From NCBI GenBank assembly GCA_022494885.1, contig JAGVSM010002388.1, positions 62,001 to 126,000 of the forward strand: a stretch of 64,000 nt of DNA, written 5' to 3'. Positions 1 to 10,914 of this stretch are shown here, piece after piece. The position numbers were made by a program, and so were the translations under genes. Under the pieces are notes generated by a model. The model searched no databases. It was not told the DNA's origin and saw only the letters and a program-made list of their open reading frames with translations. Positions within the stretch are counted from its first letter, which is position 1. Every line of letters starts with the position of its first letter. This DNA is from Micrasema longulum (Eukaryota; Arthropoda; Insecta; Trichoptera; Brachycentridae).

Positions 1-1400
1 TCTACTATATTTCTAAATACCGTACTTCATTTATGTATTTATATTATACAACATTAAAAATACTTTTTAAATTTTATGTTGCTTATTTACTAATTTTTAA
101 TGTTATTTGAAATCAAATTCAGTATCCACACTACTTAAGAAACCTTATAATAATAAATATAAAAATAAGTTGTCAAAATTTGCATTATCACAAGGTTGCT
201 CGTTTTGTCAACTAAAAAACTGCCCGTTATCTGTCATGGCATTAAAAACACCAACAAACTGTGCATGCAAACTGCTGTAACAGTAACTTATGTAAACTGC
301 TTCATTTAAAAGGATAAATATAATAAATAGCCCAAAATTAAGTACAAGAGTTATTGCTCAAGAAACTGGACAAGATCTTGCGCGAATATAATTTTCAGAC
401 ACTATAATACGAGCTATGGTTAAATTCCAGTATTAGACTAGTTTTGGGCAGGACACAATTTTAGAATGAGTTGGTATGTGGTTCTCAAAATATTAAATTG
501 AGGTATCGAAATGTACCATCTCAAATGAGGTGAGTTGTGACGTTATGCGAAATGGGAATAAATGCCTGCGACCCGGGGGTCGCGGTCGCGGGTCGGGCGG
601 TTGGGGGTTTAGATGTGAGATAATAACTTCGCTGTCTGCTACAAACGCACCAATGAGGCCGACGTAACACATCATATTAAGCAACCAATCAGCAATCAGT
701 CAGTTCCATTCAATATAAGATCTGGATTTTTTCTGCAAAATGCATATTATGGATTGTATGGTGAGCCAGACTTAAAAATCGCCGAATTGCTTTGAATACA
801 CAAATTCATTTTATGTTATTGCAACAAATTAATAATTCTTTACAATTAAGTACCCTAACATAAATATGAAATAACATGTTCAGTACATAATGATACAACA
901 TACATTCGAGTTTTACTTAAGCAACATACTAATTAAAATACTTTTTTTTTTCTGCAAAATGCTCATCTTAGGTTGTGTGGATAGCCAGACTTTAAATAAA
1001 ACTAAAACTGGTCAAATATGTTTGTACATTATTAATTATTTATTGCATTATTAAAAAAAGAGAATGTAAGCTAATGCTCTTTTTTATAATAAGTATTATA
1101 TCAATTAAAATTAATTGTGATAAATAATTATTGTTTGTCAACATAAAAAATATTAAAATTGTATAGATTTGATTATTTACTAGTTTCCCAATGTTGCTAT
1201 TATCTCAGTTTCACTTTTCTATGGCTAGCTGCTTTTTGCATAACAATGTTCATTTGTAGTGCCTCTTAAATGAGTGACTTAACACTATATTGGACTACAA
1301 AGATAAACTCGAAGAATTGTAATTAAAAGTGATTTTTTACGAGTTTGCTAGATTGGCATAATGAAACAAATCAATGAAATAATTCTTAGTGGTGGGAAAA
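1..1400. other. AT-rich stretch, no gene; short direct repeat
   Basis: No coding frame, RNA gene or recognised element. Two similar segments of about 46 bases (728-773 and 948-993), each starting with a T run and TCTGCAAAATGC and ending near GAGCCAGACT or a close variant, form a direct repeat 220 bases apart. A GC-rich patch at 571-605 stands out from the surrounding AT-rich DNA. Confidence 0.5.
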
Positions 1401-1404
1401 CGAA

Positions 1405-1820
1405 TTCAGGCTTCTACGGTATAGAGAACTGTATTTTAATTTTAATAAAATGAGTTAATATCCTTTATATGCCGTATGCAATGTCAATTAGTCACAACTC
1501 CAACAAATGAAATGGATCAGGAATGTAAACCACTTACCTGGTTCGTTCTTGATGTAATTGCGGTTGTCCGACTGGTCAATTGCAAGCGGCACCAACACTA
1601 GGACAGGCCCCCGATCTGGATCTGAACACTGGTGGTTGGTGGAAACAAAGGGTTTGATGCTACACACTTTCAACGAAATAATATATACGACACGAAGTCT
1701 TGCTGTGGCTGGTTGTGAAAGGATACTGAAGGTGGGAAGTGAACAGTTGTACGTAAAAAGGATGTTGAAGTGTGACAATAATTGACAAATGCACACCCAC
1801 ATAATTCGCAACCAATCAGT
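1405..1820. repeat. dispersed repeat family G, copy 1
   Basis: About 410 bases align with 24710-25115 in the same orientation with scattered substitutions and small indels. Both copies begin near a run that reads TTTTAATTTTAATAAAAT and end at CCGCAACCAAT or a close variant. On the minus strand both copies keep a partly similar frame containing the residues VSTNHQCS, then PVL, LAIDQ and IKNE. This may be a fragment of an unrecognised element gene, or shared ancestry alone. The element class is unknown. Confidence 0.65.
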
Positions 1821-1831
1821 CTTCAGCTGAC

Positions 1832-1960
1832 TTATTTATTTATTTGAAACAACAACAAGAAAAAGAATAAGTATTTTAGCGGCCTTTTTGCTAAAAACAA
1901 TATCTTCCAGCCAGCCAAAAAACAGACTGGTCAAAAGAAGAGACAGGTTAAAATTTTGTA
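1832..1960 (-). mobile_element. LINE 3' end (likely)
   Basis: Read on the minus strand, the sequence passes an AAAAAGGCCGCTAAAATAC-type motif and ends in a (AAAT)n tail. That layout resembles 3' untranslated ends of CR1-like insect LINEs. It lies directly after repeat G. There is no coding part, so the class is an inference. Confidence 0.4.
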
Positions 1961-3239
1961 CTAAAAAACCATAAATATATATTGAAAGATACATACATAT
2001 GTTAAAATAAAATATTTTAAAAACCTTATTAATTAAAAAAACATCTGTTTTTTTAATTGAAAGATAAGGCTTGCACATTTATATTTTATTTTTATTTGGA
2101 TAATTTGTAAAGCGCCGTTTTTGTGAAAATCACCTCAAGGGCACATGTTAACATTAATATCTTTGTTTAAAGTACATTATGCCATACCTATTAAATGACG
2201 AGGAAAATGTCAGATAATGAGTTTAGAAGGAGAGAGAAAGAGGAACTAAGGAAAGAAAAAGGGATAAAAAAACACATTTGAAAAAAAAAGCAGTCAAAAC
2301 TCAAGGAGTTTAGGATTCTGGGATCAGGATTTATTATGTTTGTGTCACCAAAAATTTGACAAAATTTAAGAAACTAAAAAAATCACAACCCTGTACTATT
2401 TGGTTAACTTAACTTATTAATAAATACATTTTTAATCAAAATAGTACATGCCAGTTGGCCACATATTTAAATTTTAAATGAAGTGTCTTTCCTGTACCTT
2501 ATTCTACTCCATTCCTTCCTTACACCATCGCATCACGTCCTTGGTCCGTGTATAGGGGATGTAGAACAAGGGGTAGGTATTACTGGGGGCGGTACTTAGG
2601 CCCTCGTCACGTGCGGGCGCAGGCGGCCATGGGTCTACTGATATTGCCATACTTATATTCCTAGGATGTTATTTCAAGAGCGGGGGTAGATCGAAAAATA
2701 ACACTTACTAAAAGGGAACACATTTGTTTTATTTGTGTATGAAGATAAAATCAAAACATTTGTTTGTTTTATTTCGAAAATTGTTAACTTCAAATCCATA
2801 AAGACAACATACAAAGTAGTGTTTCTACGTCACGAAACGCAATAACGAGACCTTGAGCAATCGGTAACATGTTATTTCTGAAATTAAAAACATCAACAGT
2901 GCAACATCATTATTCTTACAGAGGAATACTTGTATTTAGTAAAATGAACAAAAAAAATAGTCCCAATCCCCTAATGGACATTTTCACACCGGATTTGGAC
3001 AGTAAAATTTGTACAATTATGCTATAATTTAATACTAAAAAAATATACTTGCGACGCAAAGAATAAATGTCCGCCAATACAGTAAACAATCTGTATAAGA
3101 AAGAGCACAAAGATAAATAGTAAGATCTTATATCATCCTGTAAATACCAACAAAGATAATGATACTGTTTGTAAATAAAAAATAATTCTATACATGCAAA
3201 TGATACCCAAAGTTTAATTTTTTAATTTTTGCCAAAAAA
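1961..3239. other. no gene seen; GC-rich patch
   Basis: Mostly AT-rich with long A and T runs. A GC-richer segment at about 2500-2655 matches nothing else in the window and has no convincing frame. The small open frames here are chance frames. Confidence 0.45.
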
Positions 3240-3244
3240 CGTTA

Positions 3245-3462
3245 CATTTGCCTTTTTATACTAAAAATAAAATTGGAAAATTACTTATAAATATTCGAGA
3301 TAAAAACAGTATATCGAAAAACTCAGGGATATACAAATTACAATGCAAAACGTTTCCATCAAGTTATATTCGGAGAATGTCAAGTAGCTTTAATATTTGC
3401 ATTAAAAATCACATGAGATGTTTAAATAATAATAATTTTGTGCATGTTTGGACATGTTAATG
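3245..3462 (+). pseudogene. Penelope-like element GIY-YIG endonuclease fragment 1
   Basis: A 70-residue plus-strand frame carries the GIY box within SGIYKLQC, then SYIRR where the second box (YIG) is expected, then a basic stretch ending in KNHMRCLNNNNF. This is the layout of the GIY-YIG nuclease at the C-terminus of Penelope-like retroelement proteins, which nicks target DNA for insertion. The glycine of the second box reads arginine, and a cysteine expected after KLQC appears as phenylalanine. The frame then runs into unrelated residues. Nothing of the reverse transcriptase is present upstream, so this is a dead fragment. Confidence 0.65.
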
Positions 3463-4170
3463 TTTACATCCGCTTTTACTCTGCATGAATTTTTTTTCGT
3501 AAATACTATGTTTACTACGGTGAAGGTAAAGGTAAAAGTGTATTTTAGTATTTGCATGTTGGTGTAGTAAATGTCCAAACGAAGAGATGGGTACGCCTCG
3601 AAACCAGCAGACATAAAAAGTCAGTAAGTGGTTAATTACTTATATTGACTTATATGAATTAAAATGTTTGACCGCAAAGTTAATACTTTGAACATAATAA
3701 TAGAGGATAGAACTTATAACAAGGACGGCAAAAACGTTGTTCTATAGCCAGTGTTTGTGTGAAACCGATTCAATCCATTGTTGAACGTGATGGGAGACGC
3801 ACGCATATAAAATGAGCAGATTTGCATTATAATTTATGATCTTTTATTTATTTTGCTATGACAGGGCTAAGTTATACGTTCATTTTTATTAAATTATGGA
3901 AAAGGAGTAATATTTTTTTTTTCTTCAAGTGTCCGAATTTTAGTTTATTCCGTCTTTTGCTTGTGATAACGTGATGTTACATTACCGCGCCCAAAGAAAT
4001 TATTTACCAAAGTATTTTAAGAATTAAGAAGCTATCATATACCTACTGCTAAATTGCCAAAGTTGACATGTATCTTTTGAAATACAATAAACACGTATTT
4101 GGAAATTATGTATTACCTGACAACGTGTTAAAAACATATATATATTTTTTTTAGTAAAAGATAAATACTT
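3463..4170. other. no gene seen
   Basis: AT-rich DNA without a coding frame or repeat match that I could find. Confidence 0.4.
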
Positions 4171-4171
4171 G

Positions 4172-4334
4172 AGTTCTTATTATTTACTCAAATATTTAAA
4201 TTTTCAGACCATTTCCTTAAAGTCCTGAATAACTTGTGCTGGAAAAATGGAAATCGAGTTGTGGCAGAGTGGGATTTGAACCTCAGATTTTTGGCCCGTG
4301 AGTCCACAATACTACCACGGGACCTCAACCCGGT
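4172..4334 (-). mobile_element. SINE family A, copy 1 (tRNA-derived)
   Basis: Read on the minus strand this starts near AACCCGGGTTGAGGTCCCG, passes an internal B-box-like GGTTCAAATCCCACTC, and ends with a segment shared with copies at 35375, 51868 and 56254. The tRNA-like head with Pol III A and B boxes followed by an unrelated body is typical of a SINE. It is the most diverged of the four copies. Confidence 0.65.
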
Positions 4335-4431
4335 TTCATATGACGTTTTGTTTTTGCTCTCTTGTTGATAACAAAAAGCGGACTGTTGCAAAAAACGATT
4401 TTCATTCAGTTTTATAAAAGGTTGGGAAAAT

Positions 4432-5080
4432 TTGAAGAAAGGAAAAGAACAAAGATATGGAACTACCTTTGATACGATAAGAATGATCATCAATTTTGGG
4501 CACTGGATAATAAAATGCACTATGAAATGGAACGATGTTTACAACGACGCGCGACAAATCCAAGAATGTTTATGCAATCTTTTGTCATGTCAAAATGTTG
4601 TATTGTTTTGTTCCAAATGTAAATCTTCTATAAAGTTTATATGTGAAGCACTAAATATAATAAACCTGGTATAAAACAATTAAATTGTAAGCATTGTGAT
4701 CCAATCTACATTAGAAAAATTAAAAGAAACTTTAATATTAGAGTAAAAGAACACTAAGGATGCTTAAATAATCATCATTTTTCTGAATTCGCAAATCATC
4801 TAATAGAAAATAATTATAACTTCAATGAAAACACTGGATTAAAAGTACTAAACTAAAATAAAATATTAAAATTAGACAATTAAGAAATCATAATAAGAAA
4901 ACAATAATTAATAACCAAATAAACAATATTTCTTTTAGTCCTCTCTTGTCTGATTTTGAAAATAATGATATCAAATTACCTCCCGTGTAAGGAAAACAAA
5001 CTTGATTTATTGGGTCCACGTATTGTATTTAGTGAACATGATAAAAATAAAAAAGGAATCAATTCATCAGTTTCGTAAAC
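4432..5080 (+). pseudogene. Penelope-like element C-terminal fragment 2 with GIY-YIG remnant
   Basis: In the plus strand from about 4654, a frame reads KQLNCKHCDPIYIRK, then a basic stretch, a KEH motif and ANHLIENNYNF. This matches the GIY-YIG endonuclease order of Penelope-like elements: two cysteines after the first box, the YIG box, then the helix with EH. The first box is altered (GIK), the YIG box reads YIR, and stop codons follow KEH and VLN. The 80-residue frame just before it is in another phase and may be decayed upstream coding sequence. A hammerhead-like motif follows at 5085, the position expected for the terminal repeat of a PLE. Confidence 0.6.
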
Positions 5081-5084
5081 CTTG

Positions 5085-5126
5085 ACGAAGAAGCTTGTTT
5101 GCTTTGAAACGGGTTGGTGGAAAATA
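5085..5126 (+). ncRNA. hammerhead-like ribozyme motif, decayed (PLE terminal repeat)
   Basis: The order is TTGACGA, a helix II made of AAGC and GCTT, then GAAAC, a two-base loop and GTT as the cleavage triplet. Flanking ACC and GGT can pair as helix I. The first core base is T instead of the required C, so this copy is probably inactive. It lies about 220 bases after the GIY-YIG remnant, where PLEs carry their ribozyme. Confidence 0.45.
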
Positions 5127-5199
5127 TAAATTAGTGGTTAAAAACAAAGTTCTTTTATTTATTTTATGTAAATCTTCTAATTTAAAAAATCTTCTATCA

Positions 5200-5425
5200 T
5201 GATGTAAGGTAGGTACCATAAGGATGGGTCAAGGGAAAGATAGGTAAGAAATGTAATCAGCCAGAAAAAACAGCGATAAATGCTGTTGTATACTAAACAC
5301 CTATAAACCTCTGTAAATGCAGATTTGATAGTATACGTAGGAACCCTTGAAATATTTCATATCGTCGAAAATCGAACCCGAGATGTCTTCCGTGTGTGGC
5401 AAAGGCGCTGACTATTTTACCACGA
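5200..5425 (-). mobile_element. tRNA-derived SINE (minus strand)
   Basis: On the minus strand a tRNA-like head reads TTCGTGGTAAAATAGTCAGC, a loop containing TTTGCCACA, and a B-box-like GGGTTCGATTTTC. It is followed by about 150 bases of unrelated body. The head resembles that of SINE B (12893) but the body differs. The acceptor stem is not intact, so it is not a tRNA gene. Confidence 0.5.
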
Positions 5426-5429
5426 AGAA

Positions 5430-6990
5430 TACTCTTGATTTTTTCATCGAAAACTGATTGCTTCTATCATGTTCAAAACGGAGCACCTACTCTTTGTGAC
5501 AGGTAGTAATGGTTGTTTTATTTTATTCAGAATAATTCCAATTATCTTACATAATGAAAAACAAATTACAGTAATTCCTTTGTCGTTACTTTAATCACCT
5601 CTACGTGTATTTACTCCAGACGCAATTCTCCCCCATCGGCGTAAATTCAAAGACAGAAATAAACAATGTCCCACGTTCGGTATAATTCTTCGCCTCACAA
5701 AGTTCTAGTGTATCATTACAGCATCCTCCTGTAGTTATCACTCGGGACACGCGAGAAATGTCTCAGAAAATTTTCGCAGTATCGTTTAAAATTTAATACC
5801 TTACTCCTAGCGAATGGTTAACGCTGCTCCTGCGCTATTCTGAGGCCAACATTAAAAATTACAATATTTTAAGCATGTCCAAATGTGCGTAGAGAAAGAC
5901 TAGATTCAACCACCTATAAAAAACATAATACGATTTAAGATATTCTGCTGAAATAACAAAATCGATATATTTTATGATCTTAGAAATAAATCTTAGTTAT
6001 CAAGTACACATGCACAACTTATTCTGTGTTGTTGTATTAGAAATTAAAAAATATATTTAAAAAAATACATCAAAAATAATTACATCTATTTTGTGTGATA
6101 CTATGATTGTAAAATTATATCCATTAAAACCTACAAATTGTTTGTTTTCAAGTACGTATATTTGTTGAATTATCTTACAAATCTAAATATTTTATTTCGA
6201 CTTTGCCAGAATCTACACCGAGTAGAATACACTCGTACAGAATTTCGGTTCTATTTATAGTAAAAATAGCCAAGTTTATTGACAAACTCACTGTAAAATT
6301 AATCAAACCTTAAATCTGGTCACGTAATAAAGTACGGCAAGATGTATGAAAACGGATGAAACTAAAAATCTGTGCCAAGTTACATGCCACTGTCGCTCCA
6401 TCATCTCTATTTTTCTTTACGGGGGAGGCCAAAAGGTTTAATAATTTTATTTTATTCCTTTATCGGTATACAAAGACAAAACTTCTATTTGTTTTAAAAA
6501 TACAAATATAAATTGCACTTTACAAGATATTTATGTCGGATTCAACATGATTTTTCATAGTAGTTATAAGTAATAAGCCAAAGACAGCCACGGAAAACCA
6601 CTCTGGTAATTTTTTCCCAGGAATCACTATCCCGAGTACACCCAACAAGCAATTGTCCTAGCCTCGGAGTAGCGCAGGACCGAGATGCTTTTGCTATAGT
6701 TTTTGCCAACGTCAGGAGGACCTGATAAGGCACCACAAAAAGAAGTAATAAATTCAAATATTTTTTTTACATCCCCTACAGTACATTTTCAGAATGGTTT
6801 GTTAGATAATATTTGTTTTTATTATTTGTTCGATCATACGTTAGTTAAACAACACTTATTTAAAACTCCCTTACCACATTATAGATAATTATAAAACCTT
6901 TAATCAACATTTATTTTTGTAAAGCAGCTTAAGTTTTTATTTACCAAATATTTCAACATTGGGAGCCATTTTTAACCAGATGTATATATC
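5430..6990. other. no gene seen
   Basis: AT-rich DNA with A/T runs. The short frames at 6542-6888 show no recognisable motif on either strand. No repeat match was noticed. Confidence 0.4.
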
Positions 6991-6991
6991 G

Positions 6992-7260
6992 AAATTTATT
7001 GTAATAGAGGAAAAAACAACTTAAAAAGGTAGCGTAGAAGTCTAGGCATTTACAGGGCTTATAAATTGTCGTTGACTGGGTTAAATGGCTTCTTTACACA
7101 CTGTGTTATATTTATTATTCTGCTTCAATTTGAACATTTACATCTCCTCAAGATTTTCATCTGTTAACTTTGTCAAGTCAAAAGGCTGAAACCTTTATTG
7201 ATGTCGCTGAGATTTATTCAGCTGAATGATTTCACTTACCAGGCAACGCCTGAAAACGCG
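6992..7260 (+). repeat. repeat family C, copy 1
   Basis: Near-complete copy of the commonest repeat in the window. Landmarks in order are a GCAACAGAG-like start, AAGTCTAGGCATTTACAGGG, CACACTGTGT, GGCTGAAACCTTTATT and AGGCAACGCCTGAAAA. Some fifteen other copies or pieces occur on both strands. No coding capacity is evident. It behaves like a short non-autonomous element; the class is undecided. Confidence 0.75.
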
Positions 7261-7334
7261 TTTTATTTTTTCACTTATTTTTAAAACCACTTCGTTTATT
7301 CAACAGACAAGTAGACAAGGGTGGATTTTACTCT

Positions 7335-7490
7335 TCAAAATTTATTGCAACAGAGAACGAAAAAAAAATAACAAAGGCTTATTGGAAGTCTAGGCATTTG
7401 CGGGGCTTATAAACTTTCATTGTTTGATTTAAGTAGCCACTTTACAATTAGCATTATGTCTATGTTTGAAACTCCACATCCACGTTTCTG
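7335..7490 (+). repeat. repeat family C, copy 2 (5' half)
   Basis: It starts TTGCAACAGAG and keeps GGAAGTCTAGGCATTTGC and the GGGCTTATAA segment, then loses similarity before the AGGCAACGCC end. It follows copy 1 in the same orientation after about 75 bases, so this is either a partial tandem pair or two insertions. Confidence 0.65.
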
Positions 7491-7499
7491 TTTTTTTTT

Positions 7500-8080
7500 T
7501 TAATGACATTTTAACTGTCGATATATATTCAATTAAAGGTTAGTGCGTCAGCTTTTCACGGTTTCAGAATAAGACAGGACGATAAATCCTCAAGGAATTG
7601 CCAAGATAATTTACGAGCATCGCCTCATTTACATTTCACACTCATGTTCCATACCCGCTGAATGCCTCCACCCGTCCACACTCTGGTGTGCTACCCCTAA
7701 CAGAGGCATTTTTAAAGATACAAAGGGCTTAGACAAGATCTGGGAATTCGGAAAGTCCCAACGTATGTTTTTATAATCTGGAACAAAATAGCGCCTCCAT
7801 GCATATTTTCATTTAAAAACTACAGCTTTTACTCTCCATTGAACATTTAAATGTAATTTTTTTATATTATTCATGTTTATACCTAAGCTTTTACGTACAT
7901 ATAAATTATATAAAACATGAGTACCCAAAAAAAAACATTACTCAATAAATACGGTTTGAAGAAATAAAATGAATCTTTTGCATGCTAGGATTACCAGTAT
8001 TTGACTTTTCCTCCCTTACTTTCTGTCAAAATGTGTATTAGCGAGTTAATTGTCTGTTTAAATAGTTATTATATTGAGTT
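7500..8080. other. no gene seen
   Basis: AT-rich, with no supported feature. Around 7600-7720 the composition is somewhat richer in C, without a recognisable match. Confidence 0.35.
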
Positions 8081-8084
8081 TTCC

Positions 8085-8235
8085 TACTGACATTTCTTGG
8101 TTGAACTGCATTTTTAATTATAATAAGAAAATACATATTTAGTTTTATTCCACTTTTATTTTTAAATTTTTACCAGTGACCGAGTTTCGTAGTGACCGAC
8201 ATCGTTTGACCGGTAAGAGACGAAAAAAAATTATA
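8085..8235 (-). mobile_element. PLE-derived terminal repeat fragment
   Basis: Segments ACTGACATTTCTTGGTTGAA and TTTTATTCCACTTTTAT match, on the opposite strand, the element at 26740-26975. A decayed hammerhead-like motif lies at its end. No coding part is present. Confidence 0.5.
8172..8213 (-). ncRNA. hammerhead-like motif, decayed
   Basis: On the minus strand the order is CCGGT, CAAACGA (two changes from CTGACGA), a short helix II region, GAAACTCGGTC, then ACTGG. CCGGT and ACTGG pair as helix I with one G-U. The loss of TG in the core suggests it is inactive. It is related to the better copy at 26811. Confidence 0.4.
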
Positions 8236-8239
8236 TTTA

Positions 8240-9038
8240 TTACATACAAGTGCAAGCAGGGGATGTAAATCATGATTTTATATAATTTTGGAAATAAAAG
8301 AGTTGAAATTAAAATCATATCAGTATACGGTAATAACAATTATATGAATATAAGTTTTGTTTAAATGTATATAATAAAAACTAGTGTAAATTTTATAATT
8401 TTATAAAGTTTTATAATGATAATGTATTTGAACCAGGAATAAAATTATACACGTATTTTTATTATTATAATTAAATAGTTATTACATCCTAAATTTTGTA
8501 CCTTTTTTTAACATGTTTTTTGAATACTCGTATGTACATTATATTTGGCAGATGTGCGTTAATGCACGTGTTATTTTTTTAATTAAAATAAAAATTTAAA
8601 ATCAAACAACGTACAGTATTTAGAAATAGAGTATAGAAACATAAAAAATAGAGTATCCTTTATAAGATGCCTGAGGGCTCATTGTGTACAAAAAAACATT
8701 TTCGAACTAGGAAACGGACATGGAATGATGTTAAAAAAAGGTAACAATTATAAATACATACAAATAATGATTTGTCAATTCGAATTAATTGTCGATATAA
8801 TGTGATAAGCTAGTTATAAAAAGTCTGGAGTCTTATAAAAAGGAAAGAAATTATACGATTTTGCCATTTAAGGGGCCGTTCTTTAAAAATCGCAACACAA
8901 AAAAAATAAAAATAAATACAACATTAAAATTATTATTTTGTGAGTAATTTTTGACAATTGCTATACCCAACAATGCTTAAAATATGTAAAAATGTTCGTA
9001 AATAGGATAAATTTCCTACCTAGGTAGTTATTTAGAAC
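8240..9038. other. no gene seen
   Basis: AT-rich DNA with many homopolymer runs and no supported feature. Confidence 0.35.
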
Positions 9039-9039
9039 T

Positions 9040-9208
9040 CAATTTGTTGCAAGAGATAGTGTTTATATTATTGAGAAGGAAATATGGAATTCAAGGCACT
9101 TACAAGGCTTATGACCTGTCATTGGCTGTTTTAAGTGGTCACTTCACACACTGTGTCATATCCACCATTCTGTCAATGTTTAAACATCCGCATTTCCTCA
9201 ACTCTTCT
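9040..9208 (+). repeat. repeat family C, copy 3 (5' half)
   Basis: It keeps AAGGCTTATGACCTGTCATT, CACACTGTGTCATATCCACC and the CTTCCTCAACTCTT-like segment, then stops at a T run where a SINE has inserted. The 3' part of family C does not resume after the SINE. Confidence 0.65.
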
Positions 9209-9432
9209 TTTTTTTTTTTAAGGAATAACCCGCTAAGCCTCTATTTTAGAGGCTTGTCAGCAGGTGGTAAAGAGGGAATATGGAAGGACGTAATGAAAAA
9301 TTCACCACAACACCCAAATCAATTGAGGAAAAAATCTTTCATGGATTCTTTTCTCGCAACTGGCGGGAATCGAAACCGCGACGCCAGTTTCAGAGTCGGC
9401 CGTCTAACCAACTGCGCCACGACGCCTTACTT
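9209..9432 (-). mobile_element. tRNA-derived SINE with poly(A) tail
   Basis: Minus-strand head: GGCGTCGTGGCGCAGTTGG (A box), an anticodon-like loop with CTCTGAA, and GGTTTCGATTCCCGCC (B box). The body follows, with the perfect short hairpin AGCCTCTATTTTAGAGGCT, and ends in poly(A), seen as the T run at 9212-9220. The anticodon arm does not pair well, so it is not a functional tRNA gene. It is inserted in family C copy 3. Confidence 0.7.
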
Positions 9433-9439
9433 AATTCTA

Positions 9440-10080
9440 ATATTCATATAACGCGGATTGAATCCATACAAAGTTAATTTTAAAAATCTTTTTAAATTGC
9501 AATAAATACTTTTAAAATTAACTATTATGATCGTCTCGAGTAATTTCATATGTTCAGGTTAAAATTCAGAAAGATTTCGGCTGATTTGATATTCTTGCCC
9601 AAATTAATATCTAACTGTGTAGATGCCCATGATATTCTTATAATGATAACCTTAATGTACCTTACCGTAACTTGCAAACGAATGCTGTCTTTGCCATGGG
9701 AAATTATAAAACCAACATCAAATTATTTTTCCCTTTGCCAAGAATCCACAGAACAGTGAACAAATTTTCATTAAACGGTACTGTCGATGTGTTCCTACAG
9801 CAAATGAAAGCATTCAAAAAACGGTATTATCACTCCTGATTCGCGATGACACACTTGCCATGTTCGCCTAGATTTAACCATAATTATACTTTTTGTAACT
9901 TTAAATAAATTTTAAGATTGTTTAGATTAACTGTTATTAGGAATATATATACATACTTATTAATTCCAATCGGTTAGGGCTTCCATAAGCCTGTTGATTG
10001 GCATAATTTATTATTTTTAAATAAAGAACTCTTCCATATGTTGACTTTTGTTTTTTGACAAAAAACTAACTGTCTTAAGA
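9440..10080. other. no gene seen
   Basis: AT-rich with chance frames only. Confidence 0.35.
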
Positions 10081-10084
10081 AAAA

Positions 10085-10355
10085 GTTGGATAACCGTTTT
10101 TAAGCGTTGCCTAGTAGGCTATTTGGTTCAAAAAAATAAATCTCACCCACATCACAAATGTTTCATCCCTTTTCCTTTACATTCGTCAACAAATTGAATA
10201 GTTAAGGATATTTTGATATTTTTATATAGGCAGAATGATGAATGTTACATAGTGTGTAGTGGCCACTTGAACCAACCAACGATAAGTTATAAGCCCTGTA
10301 AATTTCTAGACTTCTATATCCCTTCTCAAAAATGTTATCCCGCTCTGTTTAACAA
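10085..10355 (-). repeat. repeat family C, copy 4
   Basis: Inverted relative to copies 1-3. It reads AAGCGTTGCCTAGTAGG, then TAGTGTGTAGTGGCCACTT, then ATTTCTAGACTTCTATATCC, ending near CTCTGTTTAACAAA. It is nearly complete. Confidence 0.7.
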
Positions 10356-10414
10356 ATTTTAATATATATAATAAACTTTTTGTTTTTTTTTAAATAAAAG
10401 ATTATTAAAAAATT

Positions 10415-10545
10415 ACAACAGAGATAGAGAACATTTAAGAGAAGGAAATATGGAAGTCTAGGCAATAACAGGGCTTTTGACCTGTCATTGAGATGAAATC
10501 CAGTCATTTGTCTTCAAACATTTGGACAAACAAAAAATATTAAAA
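10415..10545 (+). repeat. repeat family C, copy 5 (internally deleted)
   Basis: The first 75 bases of C (ACAACAGAGATAGAGAACAT to GACCTGTCATTG) are joined directly to the C end module (GAAATCCAGTCATTTG, CATTTGGACAAAC). The middle of the element is missing. Confidence 0.65.
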
Positions 10546-10589
10546 CAAAACCAACTGGTCCAAGAAGACCTTTAAACAATGGAAAAATG

Positions 10590-10910
10590 TTTTGAGGCTT
10601 TGCCTAGAACGTGAAATGATTTTATCATATTAATTTCTTCACAAAAATTAAGAATTCAGCTCTTTCAGTTCACTAAAATCAATAGATGGAGGAATATAAT
10701 TAAATAAATATGGATATTCAGAGATAGACTAAATGGTGAATTTTTACAGTGGGAAAAGTGGTCACAAGCCCTGTAAATGCCAAGACTTCTATATATACTT
10801 CTCTAAAATGTTCTCCATCTTTGTTGTTATTTTTAAGTATTAATTACTCTCTAGGGGATGAAATCCAGTATTTACTCCATAAACATTTGGACTAACTAAA
10901 AATATTATAA
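10590..10910 (-). repeat. repeat family C, copy 6 with end module
   Basis: Inverted C copy (TTTGCCTAGAACG through AGACTTCTATATATACTT to CTCCATCTTTGTTG), followed at 10855-10910 by the end module GAAATCCAGTATTTACTCC and CATTTGGACTAAC. It forms a head-to-head pair with copy 5. Confidence 0.65.
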
Positions 10911-10914
10911 TAAA

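Noticed and set aside
9360..9432. tRNA-Gln gene on the minus strand
   Set aside because: The anticodon arm does not pair and it is joined to a body and poly(A) tail.
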